Shown here one piece after another: positions 26,066 to 33,910 of a stretch of 64,000 nt of DNA. The number at the start of each line of letters is the position of its first letter. Position 1 is the stretch's first letter. Location of the stretch: positions 310,001-374,000 of the forward strand of contig NZ_OW968186.1 of the NCBI RefSeq assembly GCF_943169635.2, read 5' to 3'. A program made the translations under genes and the position numbers. This stretch comes from Fenollaria sporofastidiosus (lineage in GTDB: Bacteria; Bacillota; Clostridia; Tissierellales; Peptoniphilaceae). The notes below the pieces were generated by a model. It was given only the letters and a program-made list of their open reading frames with translations. It did no database searches and was not told the origin of the DNA.

Positions 26066-27895
26066 CTACTTAATTATAAGCTTGCCGCCCAAGAACTCTT
26101 TTAGATCCTCTCTGAGTTTGAGAGTCTTCTTCTCTTGGTCGGAGCTTTCAACTTTTATATCAATAATATCACTAAAGTATTTGTTGAGTGTTTCAAGTAT
26201 CATGTCCTTGTTCATCTTGATAAGCGAAACGTTTGTGTCAACTGCTACGTCTCTTGTCTTTTTTAGCACAAGGACGCCGGATAGAACTTTTACGTACTCA
26301 AAGTCTGTGAATATGGCCTTAAGTACGCGCATAGCCTCGTCTTTTAAGAAGGCTTCGTAGAGTGAGTTCATCTTTTCGTAGTCCTCTTCTACTTCTTCTG
26401 CTACTTCAGAGCTCTCATCTGGGGCTATGGCCTCATCCTCTTTCGCTTCGTCAAAATTTTCTTCTGTGTTTTGTTTTTCTTCTGTCTCTTGTTTTTCTGC
26501 TGTATTTTGTTTTTCTTCTATGTTTTGTTTTTCTTCTATGCTTTGTTTTTTATCTATATCTTGATTTTCTGCCGCCTTTTCTTCGCGTGCTATGTCTTGA
26601 TTTTTTGCTATGTCTTGATTTTTTTCTTCTGGCTTAGCTTCTTCCTCTGGAGCTGCAAAGTAGAAACCTTCATCTTCGTAGTCAACCATGCCCATCTCTA
26701 AGCTAGCTAAGTCATCAAAAGAGTCGTCTTGATTAGCCCTATCTGTTTTTGCCGAAGTGGCTGCGCCATTGCAATTAACACCGGCTTCACTCGCAGGATG
26801 CGCTAAGTTAGTAACTGTGACGCTCCTATCAAAGTTCATCTTCATAACGTCGCTATCAAGGCTCATAACCTTAAGGCCTGCCATCTCGACGAAGATCCTC
26901 TTTTCCTTAACGAACTTCATCCTTTCAAGGTAGTCCATGTATATGTCGATGGCGTTTATGATGTCCATAAGCTTGATGTCGAAAGTGAAATTGTACTTAG
27001 AAAGTTTATTTACTTTGTCGTATAAAATCTCTCTAAGCGCTTTAATTATGCCGTCTACTATCATCGCTTCGTCCTTACCATCAATAAAGAGCTTGTCTAA
27101 GTTGGCATAATACTTTTCAAGATTGCGCGTGAACAAGGCCTCAGCTATGCCTATGGAGTAGGACTCATCAAGTAGTCCCAAGGCTTTAAGTACGCTCTCC
27201 TTCGTAAGTGTGTCTGAGTAGCTGATTGTGCTCTCAAGCATGGAAAGCGCGTCTCTCATCGAGCCTGCACCTGCTCTAGCAACTGCTTCTACGGCTTCGT
27301 CTTCGTATTTTTTGCCAATAATCTCTAGCACTCGCTTAAGGTTCTTCGCGATGAGCTCCTCGTCTATCCTCTTAAAGTCGAAGCGCTGAACACGGGAGAT
27401 GATGGTTTTAGGTATCCTCTCGGGCTCTGTTGTCGCAAGTATGAAGATTAAGTGCTTCGGTGGCTCCTCAAGTATCTTCAAAAGTGCGTTGAAGGCGCCC
27501 TTTGATAGCATGTGCACCTCGTCTATGATGTAGACTTTGTACTTTAGCTTATTCGGTAGGTAGATGGCTTTATCGCGCAGCTCGCGTATATTGTCAACGG
27601 AGTTGTTTGATGCAGCGTCTAGCTCTATGATGTCGACTGCCTTGCCGCTCATTGCCTCAAGACAGTTCTCGCACTCGTTGCACGGCTCGGCATCATGCGT
27701 GTTAAGGCAGTTAATTGCTCTTGCAAAAACTTTCGCAAGCGATGTCTTACCTGTTCCACGCGTGCCGGTAAATAGGTAGGCGTGAGATAGTCTACTTAGC
27801 ATTATTTGATTTTTAAGTATGGTTGTGATGTGGTCTTGACCGATGATTTCGTTAAAAGTCTTGGGTCTAAACCTACGATACAAAGCTTCGCTCAT
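26066..27895 (-). CDS. dnaX: DNA polymerase III subunit gamma/tau
   Basis: The 609-residue clamp-loader ATPase has the Walker A GTRGTGKTSLAK (about 43-54), the zinc site built from CLNTHDAEPCNECENC, Walker B IIDEVHML, and sensor 1 FILATTEP. Domain III ends near residue 360. The tau-specific part contains an unusual linker of imperfect hexa/heptapeptide repeats (residues ~425-480: KNQDIAKNQDIA..., EEKQNIEEKQN...) before a C-terminal ~115-residue domain that should contact the polymerase. An A7 run at about residue 425 could allow slippage to a short gamma-like form (see findings). First gene of the dnaX-ybaB-recR-murI-fni-pncB string. Confidence 0.95.
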   Translation of the reverse strand: MSEALYRRFRPKTFNEIIGQDHITTILKNQIMLSRLSHAYLFTGTRGTGKTSLAKVFARAINCLNTHDAEPCNECENCLEAMSGKAVDIIELDAASNNSVDNIRELRDKAIYLPNKLKYKVYIIDEVHMLSKGAFNALLKILEEPPKHLIFILATTEPERIPKTIISRVQRFDFKRIDEELIAKNLKRVLEIIGKKYEDEAVEAVARAGAGSMRDALSMLESTISYSDTLTKESVLKALGLLDESYSIGIAEALFTRNLEKYYANLDKLFIDGKDEAMIVDGIIKALREILYDKVNKLSKYNFTFDIKLMDIINAIDIYMDYLERMKFVKEKRIFVEMAGLKVMSLDSDVMKMNFDRSVTVTNLAHPASEAGVNCNGAATSAKTDRANQDDSFDDLASLEMGMVDYEDEGFYFAAPEEEAKPEEKNQDIAKNQDIAREEKAAENQDIDKKQSIEEKQNIEEKQNTAEKQETEEKQNTEENFDEAKEDEAIAPDESSEVAEEVEEDYEKMNSLYEAFLKDEAMRVLKAIFTDFEYVKVLSGVLVLKKTRDVAVDTNVSLIKMNKDMILETLNKYFSDIIDIKVESSDQEKKTLKLREDLKEFLGGKLIIK

Positions 27896-28003
27896 CCCTT
27901 GCCTCCTATAAATACAGTTATAAGTATTATATCACAAAAATAAAAAAAAATAAAGACGTGAGTAGTCTTTACGAAGTGGCTAAAGCATAAATATGCTGAT
28001 AAG

Positions 28004-28027
28004 AAAAAGGCTCTCATATGAAAGCCC
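28004..28027 (-). terminator. Terminator after the first TlpA-like gene
   Basis: GGCTTTC and GAGAGCC pair around ATAT and are followed on the minus strand by TTTTTC. Nearly identical hairpins end the next two genes upstream (29072-29097, 30155-30180). Confidence 0.8.
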
Positions 28028-28033
28028 TATCTA

Positions 28034-29005
28034 TTATTCAATAAACTTATCTATAGCTCTTTTGTATCTTTCGTAGTTGCCATATGCTGAAGCACCAATT
28101 AAAGTATCAACAACATTGCCCTCGCTATCTATGATGAAGCTAGTAGGTAGACCTGTGATTAGTGTGTCTAGGAAGGCTTTAGCTTCTTGTGTAGAAACAT
28201 AGTTTTTAAACTTAGCGTTTGCTTTGCCAAGTATGTTTTTTGCATCACTTATAGTTAAGTCTCTAATGTTCTTATCTGTGCTAGATGATGAGTCCATAAG
28301 CGGCTTTATATCTCTAACTATGCCGATGAAGCCTACCTTATCCTTGTAGTCTTCGCCAAGCTTAGCAAGCTCTGGCATCTCGTTTCTGCATGGACCGCAG
28401 AAAGTTCCCCAAACATTAACAAAGGTATAGTCGTGCTCAGAGAGTATATCTGCAATCTTCGTCTTATTGCCATCGAAGTCTTCAAGGTCGAACTTAAGCT
28501 TGCACTCCTTCTTAAGCTTATCAGACTTTATAATAACTGTTCTACTTTCTTCGTCATAGTCAAGTTTAAAGCCCACTAAGTCTGAGAAACTTCTTAGCTC
28601 GATGTAGTTACTGCCAGAGATAAGAGCTGATCTAAGCTTTCTTTCCTTGCCATCTACAACTAGGTTCATATCTTGCATAGTAGCAGTAGCTTCTTTACTT
28701 GCTATAGGCTTTAAGTCACTTGCTAATTTTTTGTATGGTTTAGCTAGCTCAAGCTTAACAAGCCCTCTTTCTGAGTCGTAGCCAACATTGAACTGCGCCT
28801 TCTTGCCATTAAGTAAGGCTGCCATGTCACGAAGCTTTAGGTAATTTTTACCGCCAATGATGTAGGCAGCAGCGTTTATGCTCTTGCCGTTAAGTGTAAA
28901 CTTTTGTGTGCTCATCACAGCCTTCTCTTTACTCGCCGCCATGGACATAGGCATAAGTGTTACTAGCATAAGTATTGCTAGTAGTAGTGAAATTTTCTTT
29001 TTCAT
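28034..29005 (-). CDS. Secreted TlpA-like thioredoxin with copper-amine-oxidase-N type domain
   Basis: Residues 1-23 form a signal peptide (MKKKISLLLAILMLVTLMPM). Residues ~35-160 hold two copies of the copper amine oxidase N-terminal-like motif (YLKLRDMAALLNG ... YIELRSFSDLVGFKLDYDEE), a wall-side module common in Bacillota. Residues ~170-323 are a TlpA/ResA-like thioredoxin fold with an intact CGPC site (VWGTFCGPCRNEMPEL) and a cis-Pro region GLPTSFIIDSEG. It probably reduces or isomerises disulfides of exported proteins. It is a tandem paralogue of the next gene and related to the lipoprotein at 42146. Confidence 0.82.
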   Translation of the reverse strand: MKKKISLLLAILMLVTLMPMSMAASKEKAVMSTQKFTLNGKSINAAAYIIGGKNYLKLRDMAALLNGKKAQFNVGYDSERGLVKLELAKPYKKLASDLKPIASKEATATMQDMNLVVDGKERKLRSALISGSNYIELRSFSDLVGFKLDYDEESRTVIIKSDKLKKECKLKFDLEDFDGNKTKIADILSEHDYTFVNVWGTFCGPCRNEMPELAKLGEDYKDKVGFIGIVRDIKPLMDSSSSTDKNIRDLTISDAKNILGKANAKFKNYVSTQEAKAFLDTLITGLPTSFIIDSEGNVVDTLIGASAYGNYERYKRAIDKFIE

Positions 29006-29071
29006 TTTCTCCCTCCTGTATTATAAGTTTACTTAATTAAATTTTAGCATATATATAAAATATTTGCAACG

Positions 29072-29097
29072 AAAAAGGGCTCTCATGTGAAAGCCCT
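29072..29097 (-). terminator. Terminator after the second TlpA-like gene
   Basis: GGGCTTTC and GAGAGCCC pair around ACAT and are followed by TTTTTC on the minus strand. Confidence 0.8.
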
Positions 29098-29103
29098 TAA
29101 TAG

Positions 29104-30075
29104 TTATTTAATATATTTCTTCAATGCTCTTTCATATTTTTCATAGAAGCCATAAGCGCCAACGCCAACAAATGTTTCAAGTATATTGCCTTCGCTATCA
29201 AAGATGAAAACTGTTGGAAAGGCTTTGATCTTAAAATTAAAATACTTCTCAGCCGCTTGACTAGGACATAGATTGGAATATTTGGCATTAGCTTGGTTTA
29301 ATAAGTCCTTTGCCGTAGTTATATTTTCTTCTCTAGTCTTCTTGTCATAATCACTTGATGTGCTAGTAAGAGGCTCAATGTTATGAATAACGCCAAGGAA
29401 GCCAGCTTTGCCATTATAATCGTTTGCAAGCTTTGTTAAGTCAGGCAGTTCTTTTTTGCATTGTGCGTACTCAGTCGACCAAACGTTGACTAAAGTGTAT
29501 TCGTGCTCGGCTAATATGTCAGCTATATTATATTTTTTGCCGTCGAAGTCTTCTAAATCAAAATCAAGCTTGCAAGGCATTTTAACTTTTTCTGACTTAA
29601 GTATTACAGTTCTTGTCTTTGCGTCATAGCCAACGCTAAAACCAAGTAATTTAGCTAAGTCCCTTAGTTCGATGTAATTTGTTTCGATAATAAAGGCAGA
29701 TTTAAGTTTTTTCTCTTTGCCATCGATAAGGACATCCATGTTTCTCATAGTCGCCCAAAGCTCTTTTTGAGATGAATAAGTCTTGATATCTGATAGGTCT
29801 TCATATGGCTTATTCGTTTCGATACTAACAAGATGCTTGTCGTTGTCGTAGTCAACGTAGAATTGCGCCTTTGTTCCTCTAAGTGCAGCGGCTGCATCAC
29901 GAAGTTTTAAATAATTTTTCCCCTTTATAATATAAGCTCTAATCTCATGCGCCTCGCCGTTAACTGTAAACTTTTGAGTGCTCTCCATAGCCTTTTTTTC
30001 GCTCACAGCCATTGACATAGGCATAAGTGTCACTAGCATAAGAACTACTAATAATAACGAAATTTTCTTTTTCAT
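29104..30075 (-). CDS. Secreted TlpA-like paralogue with degenerate active site
   Basis: Same length (323 aa) and layout as its neighbour: signal peptide MKKKISLLLVVLMLVTLMPM, two copper-amine-oxidase-N-like motifs (YLKLRDAAAALRG, YIELRDLAKLLGFSVGYD) and a thioredoxin fold. The active site reads STEYAQCKKELPDL, so the first cysteine of CXXC is gone and only the resolving position remains. It cannot be a normal dithiol reductase; it might act as a mono-thiol or binding protein. The strong similarity and matching terminators indicate a tandem duplication followed by divergence of the active site. Confidence 0.8.
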   Translation of the reverse strand: MKKKISLLLVVLMLVTLMPMSMAVSEKKAMESTQKFTVNGEAHEIRAYIIKGKNYLKLRDAAAALRGTKAQFYVDYDNDKHLVSIETNKPYEDLSDIKTYSSQKELWATMRNMDVLIDGKEKKLKSAFIIETNYIELRDLAKLLGFSVGYDAKTRTVILKSEKVKMPCKLDFDLEDFDGKKYNIADILAEHEYTLVNVWSTEYAQCKKELPDLTKLANDYNGKAGFLGVIHNIEPLTSTSSDYDKKTREENITTAKDLLNQANAKYSNLCPSQAAEKYFNFKIKAFPTVFIFDSEGNILETFVGVGAYGFYEKYERALKKYIK

Positions 30076-30154
30076 TTTTTCCTCCTTGATTTACCCTGCT
30101 AACAAAGTATATTGCTTGTAAATATATTATACCACTGAAAATAAATTTTGGCAA

Positions 30155-30180
30155 GAAAAAAGGGCTCTCATATGAAAGCC
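30155..30180 (-). terminator. Terminator after the 202-aa membrane protein gene
   Basis: GGCTTTC and GAGAGCCC pair around ATAT, then TTTTTTC follows on the minus strand. Confidence 0.75.
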
Positions 30181-30181
30181 G

Positions 30182-30790
30182 TTAATAGTCATTTAAATTG
30201 TATTCATAATTATACGGTCCAAACCTTTGGTGAATTTCAATCTTAAACACAGCTCCGTTCCACTCTGTTTCACAGGCATCACTGCCCAAGACATAACCTT
30301 GGTCGTTTGTGTAGAAATCGTCCTTAATCTTACGGATGAAAAATATGTTTTCTCTTTTATACATATCAAGTGTCGTACTAAATAAAAAGTTATATTCGCT
30401 TATAACGGCTGTGTTTTTACCATCGTCTGAAGTAAATTCGTAGTATTCATTGGAGCCAAAACCGATAAAAAGGCCTACACACGCTGTGAATAAAACTACT
30501 ACCGCAATTATTAACGCAATTATCACTTTGACAAATAGTTTTTTATTTGTATTCAAAATGAACGATAGAGCATAAATTATCCACGCTGCAGCTAGCAAGG
30601 TAAGCCCAAAGCAAAGCCCCGGAAATGTTATGTGTATGAAGACTAAGTTTACTGAAAAAATTAGTCCAGTGAGCTTAGTTACGAGATAGATGAGTCCGGT
30701 GACTGCTAAGTATATCAGGCTTAGAAGTAGATTTCTTCGTATGACCTTGTCACCCAATCGCTCCTTGAAAATGTTTTTTATACTTTCCAT
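30182..30790 (-). CDS. Membrane protein of unknown function (202 aa)
   Basis: Not recognised. Three or four membrane helices occupy residues ~20-115 (NLLLSLIYLAVTGLIYLV, VFIHITFPGLCFGLTLLAAA, VKVIIALIIAVVVLFTACVG). They are followed by an extracytoplasmic-looking C-terminal ~85 residues with NEYYEFTSDDGKNTAVI and YVLGSDACETEWNGAVF. Single-gene unit by context. Confidence 0.6.
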   Translation of the reverse strand: MESIKNIFKERLGDKVIRRNLLLSLIYLAVTGLIYLVTKLTGLIFSVNLVFIHITFPGLCFGLTLLAAAWIIYALSFILNTNKKLFVKVIIALIIAVVVLFTACVGLFIGFGSNEYYEFTSDDGKNTAVISEYNFLFSTTLDMYKRENIFFIRKIKDDFYTNDQGYVLGSDACETEWNGAVFKIEIHQRFGPYNYEYNLNDY

Positions 30791-30829
30791 CTTAGTTTAA
30801 AATCTCTACTTCATCTATACTCACATAAA

Positions 30830-31057
30830 TCACTTTGAAAGCTCCCTAAATGCTTCATCGTATTCATTCATAATGTCTTCACTTATCTTTTCTGTATTAT
30901 TTAGCTTTAAATTTAGTGGCAAAGCATTCTCTCTAATTGATTGCTTTACAAACAGGTTGATAGCTGTCGATACGTTTAGTCCAAGTTCATCAACTAAGTT
31001 TATAAATTTTTCCTTATCATTCTTATCCATCGATATTGTTAAATTACTTTTTGACAT
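30830..31057 (-). CDS. RelB/DinJ-family antitoxin, without adjacent toxin
   Basis: A 75-residue protein with the RelB/DinJ ribbon-helix-helix N-terminus (NLTISMDKNDKEKFINLVDELGLNVSTAINLFVKQSI, about residues 5-45) and a short acidic C-terminal tail that would wrap a toxin. The usual RelE/YafQ partner is not encoded downstream (30791-30829 is too short, and the next gene is a membrane protein) nor upstream. It may act on a toxin elsewhere, be a remnant, or serve as a stand-alone regulator. Confidence 0.8.
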   Translation of the reverse strand: MSKSNLTISMDKNDKEKFINLVDELGLNVSTAINLFVKQSIRENALPLNLKLNNTEKISEDIMNEYDEAFRELSK

Positions 31058-31122
31058 ATTCTCACTTCCTCATGTATATTATACATCTATTACACATGTA
31101 AATCAAGTGTAAGTCTCAGTGC

Positions 31123-31860
31123 TTAGTCTAGAACTTCTACTTCATAAGCTGAATCGATGGTAATTAATGCGCTTGATGTCAGCTCTGTGTTGTGAGCTGT
31201 GCCGTCGAAGTAGACTGTGACTTTTTTGCCTTCAATATCTTTAGGATCAACCGGCTCTCTGTCCTTTTGAACGACTACAAAATCAAGTTTTACTAAGAAT
31301 GGATTTGGATACTCGGTATTTTTACCAAAAACATATTTAAACTCTTCTGGAACGACTATATCTTTTATTCTAAGCATAGTAGCGTCCTTTGTAGTCTCGT
31401 CACAAACAACTTCCTCTACAGTTCCTGTAAAATTTGCAACATATTTTTTAGTTTCGCTCCAATTGTCTCCAGTCGAGAACAAAAGATATTTGTCATCGTA
31501 GTGAACAGTTAAAAAGCCCTCTCCAGCGTATTGGTACTCGCATTTATCAAAGTTTGACTCACCGTCGTTCTTTGGAAACTCATTAGTAGGAACGACTTTG
31601 TCGATCTTGCCGTCCATGGTGCCGCAAGTAACTAGATTATTTAAACAGCCAGTATCCTTGTATAATTTGCCGTCAAGCATAACAGCTGGGATTAGAGCTC
31701 CCTCATCAGTTCTATCTGGCTCGTCTATTTCATTTGCTTCATTTGTTTCATTTGTTTCGTTTGCTTCGCTTTTTTCCTTTGGCATCTCATTTGGCTTTTG
31801 ACACGCAAAGGCACTTGTTAGCATTGCTAAAATCATTAATATAAGTAAAAACTTTTTCAT
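31123..31860 (-). CDS. Lipoprotein of unknown function (245 aa)
   Basis: A lipoprotein signal is visible (MKKFLLILMILAMLTSAFAC, lipobox SAFAC, Cys at residue 20). The mature N-terminus is a low-complexity stretch of NET/NEA units (residues 33-45) serving as a tether. The folded part (about 60-245) has DGKLYKDTGCLNNLV, YQYAGEGFLTVHYDDKYLLF and a final beta-rich SSALITIDSAYEVEVLD. The family was not recognised. Monocistronic. Confidence 0.7.
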   Translation of the reverse strand: MKKFLLILMILAMLTSAFACQKPNEMPKEKSEANETNETNEANEIDEPDRTDEGALIPAVMLDGKLYKDTGCLNNLVTCGTMDGKIDKVVPTNEFPKNDGESNFDKCEYQYAGEGFLTVHYDDKYLLFSTGDNWSETKKYVANFTGTVEEVVCDETTKDATMLRIKDIVVPEEFKYVFGKNTEYPNPFLVKLDFVVVQKDREPVDPKDIEGKKVTVYFDGTAHNTELTSSALITIDSAYEVEVLD

Positions 31861-31943
31861 ATCATCACTTCCTTGTCTGTATTATATCACAATAAAGCAT
31901 ACCTTAAATGGATTTTCATTAATTGTTACTATTTTGTAAGAAA

Positions 31944-31972
31944 TAAAAGGGCCCATAGCACTGCCATGGACC
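31944..31972 (-). terminator. Terminator after the methyltransferase gene
   Basis: GGTCCATGGC and GCTATGGGCC pair (with a G-U pair), followed by CTTTTATTTC on the minus strand. Confidence 0.7.
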
Positions 31973-31978
31973 AAAAAA

Positions 31979-32596
31979 CTATTCTTCTAAAATCAAAACG
32001 CCTGAGCAAAAACTTATTTTTTCGAAAATTGCTTTTGGAAAATCTTTCTTGATGCTCTCATAAACAAGGTAGTACTCGTCATCATCCCAATAATCTATTG
32101 ACTCTTCTCTGCAAGCTTCTAATGATGCAAGATCCACAAAACTAACGTCGCCTATAAAAATTTTGCCTCCATCATTAAGAAGGCTAAGTAAAGTCATTAA
32201 AAAATCTTTTTTCTCAGCATCAATTATGTGATGAAGTGAATATGTTGCGAGTATCGCGTCGTATTTTTCATTTAAAATGCTCTTGTCTAAGGCTTTTGCG
32301 AAATCGCCTTCATATAATTTTGCCTTTGGCATCTTTTTTTGTGCTATCTCAAGCATATTCTTTGAAAAGTCTTGACCGTGTATCTCAAGACCGTCATCAT
32401 AAAGCTTTTGCGTTAAAACCGCCGTACCAAAGCCTATGTCAAGAACTTTTTTTGCCTTCATAGTTCTTACTGCGTTATAGATGTATGCAAGAACATCTTT
32501 ATATCCAGCGAATGGATATTCGTCCCCACTCTCAGAGATTTCAACAGTTTTGTCGTAATCCTGAGCCCATAAATCAAAACCAAATTTGTCTAGCAT
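31979..32596 (-). CDS. Class I SAM-dependent methyltransferase
   Basis: The 205-residue protein has motif I VLDIGFGTAVLTQKL (about 50-64), the acidic strand 2 residue region IHGQDFSKNMLEIA, motif near GDFAKAL, and motif IV-like DAILATYSLHHI. It is of the small Methyltransf_11/25 type; the substrate is not predictable. The N-terminus FDLWAQDYDKTV is typical of this group. Stand-alone gene with its own terminator. Confidence 0.8.
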   Translation of the reverse strand: MLDKFGFDLWAQDYDKTVEISESGDEYPFAGYKDVLAYIYNAVRTMKAKKVLDIGFGTAVLTQKLYDDGLEIHGQDFSKNMLEIAQKKMPKAKLYEGDFAKALDKSILNEKYDAILATYSLHHIIDAEKKDFLMTLLSLLNDGGKIFIGDVSFVDLASLEACREESIDYWDDDEYYLVYESIKKDFPKAIFEKISFCSGVLILEE

Positions 32597-32745
32597 AAGT
32601 CCTCCTTATGTTTATTTTTTATAATTATATCATAATTTTAATCATAACTCGAAGAATTTCGGTGGGTTTCCACCTTTTTTCTTCGAGTCCATATAAGAGG
32701 CATAAAAAAAGTATGCACAACGTGGTACATACTTTAATAAATATC

Positions 32746-32976
32746 TTAGCCTTCTAATGCTGCGTCGATCTTTGCTTTGTCGTAGCCAAGGATCTTTTCA
32801 TCACCTATAATTACAACTGGAACACCTGTGAAGCCCATCTTCATCATTTCCATCCTAGCTTCTTTGTCTTCTGCGATGTTCTTTTCTGTGTATTTTAATC
32901 CTTTGCTGTCTAGGTAATCCTTCACCATGTGGCAGAATGAACAAGTTGTGCTTGTATAAACTGTAATGTCTTTCAT
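32746..32976 (-). CDS. Glutaredoxin-like protein (NrdH/YruB type)
   Basis: A 76-residue thioredoxin-fold protein with CSFC active site (TTCSFCHMVKDYLDSKG, about residues 12-15) and cis-Pro motif TGVPVVIIGDEKILGYD. Small soluble dithiol carriers of this kind reduce ribonucleotide reductase or peroxiredoxins. Stand-alone gene with GGAGGGATATT before the ATG. Confidence 0.9.
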   Translation of the reverse strand: MKDITVYTSTTCSFCHMVKDYLDSKGLKYTEKNIAEDKEARMEMMKMGFTGVPVVIIGDEKILGYDKAKIDAALEG

Positions 32977-33018
32977 AATAATATCCCTCCTTAAATTCTT
33001 TCACCCCATATATACCCA

Positions 33019-33082
33019 CGGCTAATTCATTCTAAACAAAAAAGGAGTGACGGCTAATTCATTCTAAACAAAAAAGGAGTGA
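33019..33082. repeat. Perfect 32-bp tandem duplication
   Basis: Two identical 32-bp units (CGGCTAATTCATTC through AGGAGTGA) lie head to tail at 33019-33050 and 33051-33082. Each carries one arm plus the T-run of the regulator terminator, but only the second copy has the matching arm. Confidence 0.9.
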
Positions 33083-33094
33083 ATTAACACTCCT
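33069..33094 (-). terminator. Terminator after the Crp/Fnr gene
   Basis: AGGAGTG and CACTCCT pair across TTAATT and are followed by TTTTTG on the minus strand. Confidence 0.8.
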
Positions 33095-33106
33095 TCTGAA
33101 TATTTA

Positions 33107-33757
33107 TTAATCGATGATTTTTCTTAGGTAGTCTCTGTTTAGTATCCTTATGTCCATACCATCTACGCTGATGGCTTTGTCTTCTGAGAACTTTTTCAGC
33201 TCTTGGTTAAGGCTCGGTCTGTTGACGCGTAGTATGTCTGAGAGCATAATTTGTGAGGATGGCATCTTGAGGTAGTCGACCTCTTCAAGGTGCAGTATCC
33301 AGTAGGCAAGTCTTTGCGAAACTTTTGAGTACTGTGTCGCTCTTATGACTAGCTTGTTAAAACAAGTGTACTCTGCGACGAACTTAAGTATGTTCTTAGT
33401 TAGGACTATGTCTGTGTCCATGATCTTCTCAAAGTCTTGAAGCGGTAGGAAGTAGACTGTTGTCTTTCGTGTTGCATAGACGTCATAAGGCAGCTCGTGT
33501 GTGTTACCAAAGTATAGGTAGAATGGAAACGCATCCCCTGCAACGTAGTAGGATGAGACGATCTCTTTACCGTTTATGTTGTACTCGCACGCTTTTAAGC
33601 AGCCACTTTCTATGAACATGGCGTATTTTAAATCTGAGTCTTTGCTAAAGACTTTTTCTCCTGACTCAAAGGTCTTTACCAATATGTCTAAGCTTTCTAT
33701 CTCGGCCTTCGATTTTTTGGATATGCCTTCAAATAGTTTAAAATTCAAAATTCTCAT
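33107..33757 (-). CDS. Crp/Fnr family transcriptional regulator
   Basis: At 216 residues it has an N-terminal cyclic-nucleotide-binding-type beta barrel (EKVFSKDSDLKYAMFIESGCLKA ... GDAFPFYLYF, residues 30-110), a dimer helix, and a C-terminal winged helix (YLKMPSSQIMLSDILRVNRPSLNQELKKF, about 160-190). There is no N-terminal cysteine cluster for an Fe-S centre, so it is not a classical FNR. The neighbouring grd and arc operons are the kind of pathway such regulators control in anaerobes, but a link is inference. Confidence 0.85.
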   Translation of the reverse strand: MRILNFKLFEGISKKSKAEIESLDILVKTFESGEKVFSKDSDLKYAMFIESGCLKACEYNINGKEIVSSYYVAGDAFPFYLYFGNTHELPYDVYATRKTTVYFLPLQDFEKIMDTDIVLTKNILKFVAEYTCFNKLVIRATQYSKVSQRLAYWILHLEEVDYLKMPSSQIMLSDILRVNRPSLNQELKKFSEDKAISVDGMDIRILNRDYLRKIID

Positions 33758-33836
33758 TTATAAGTACTCCTCTTAATATATTTTATCAAAAAAAAGCACA
33801 AAAGTAAACAAAAATATTTTCTTAGCTAATGTGCAA

Positions 33837-33875
33837 AATAAAAATACCAGACTCAGCCATAAGCCAAGTCTGGTA
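33837..33875 (-). terminator. Terminator of the grd-symporter operon
   Basis: TACCAGACT and AGTCTGGTA pair over a TGGCTTATGGCTG loop, then TTTTTATTTT follows on the minus strand, about 40 nt past the symporter stop. Confidence 0.85.
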
Positions 33876-33910
33876 CTAATACTATCTAAATATATTAAAA
33901 TTTTATATCT

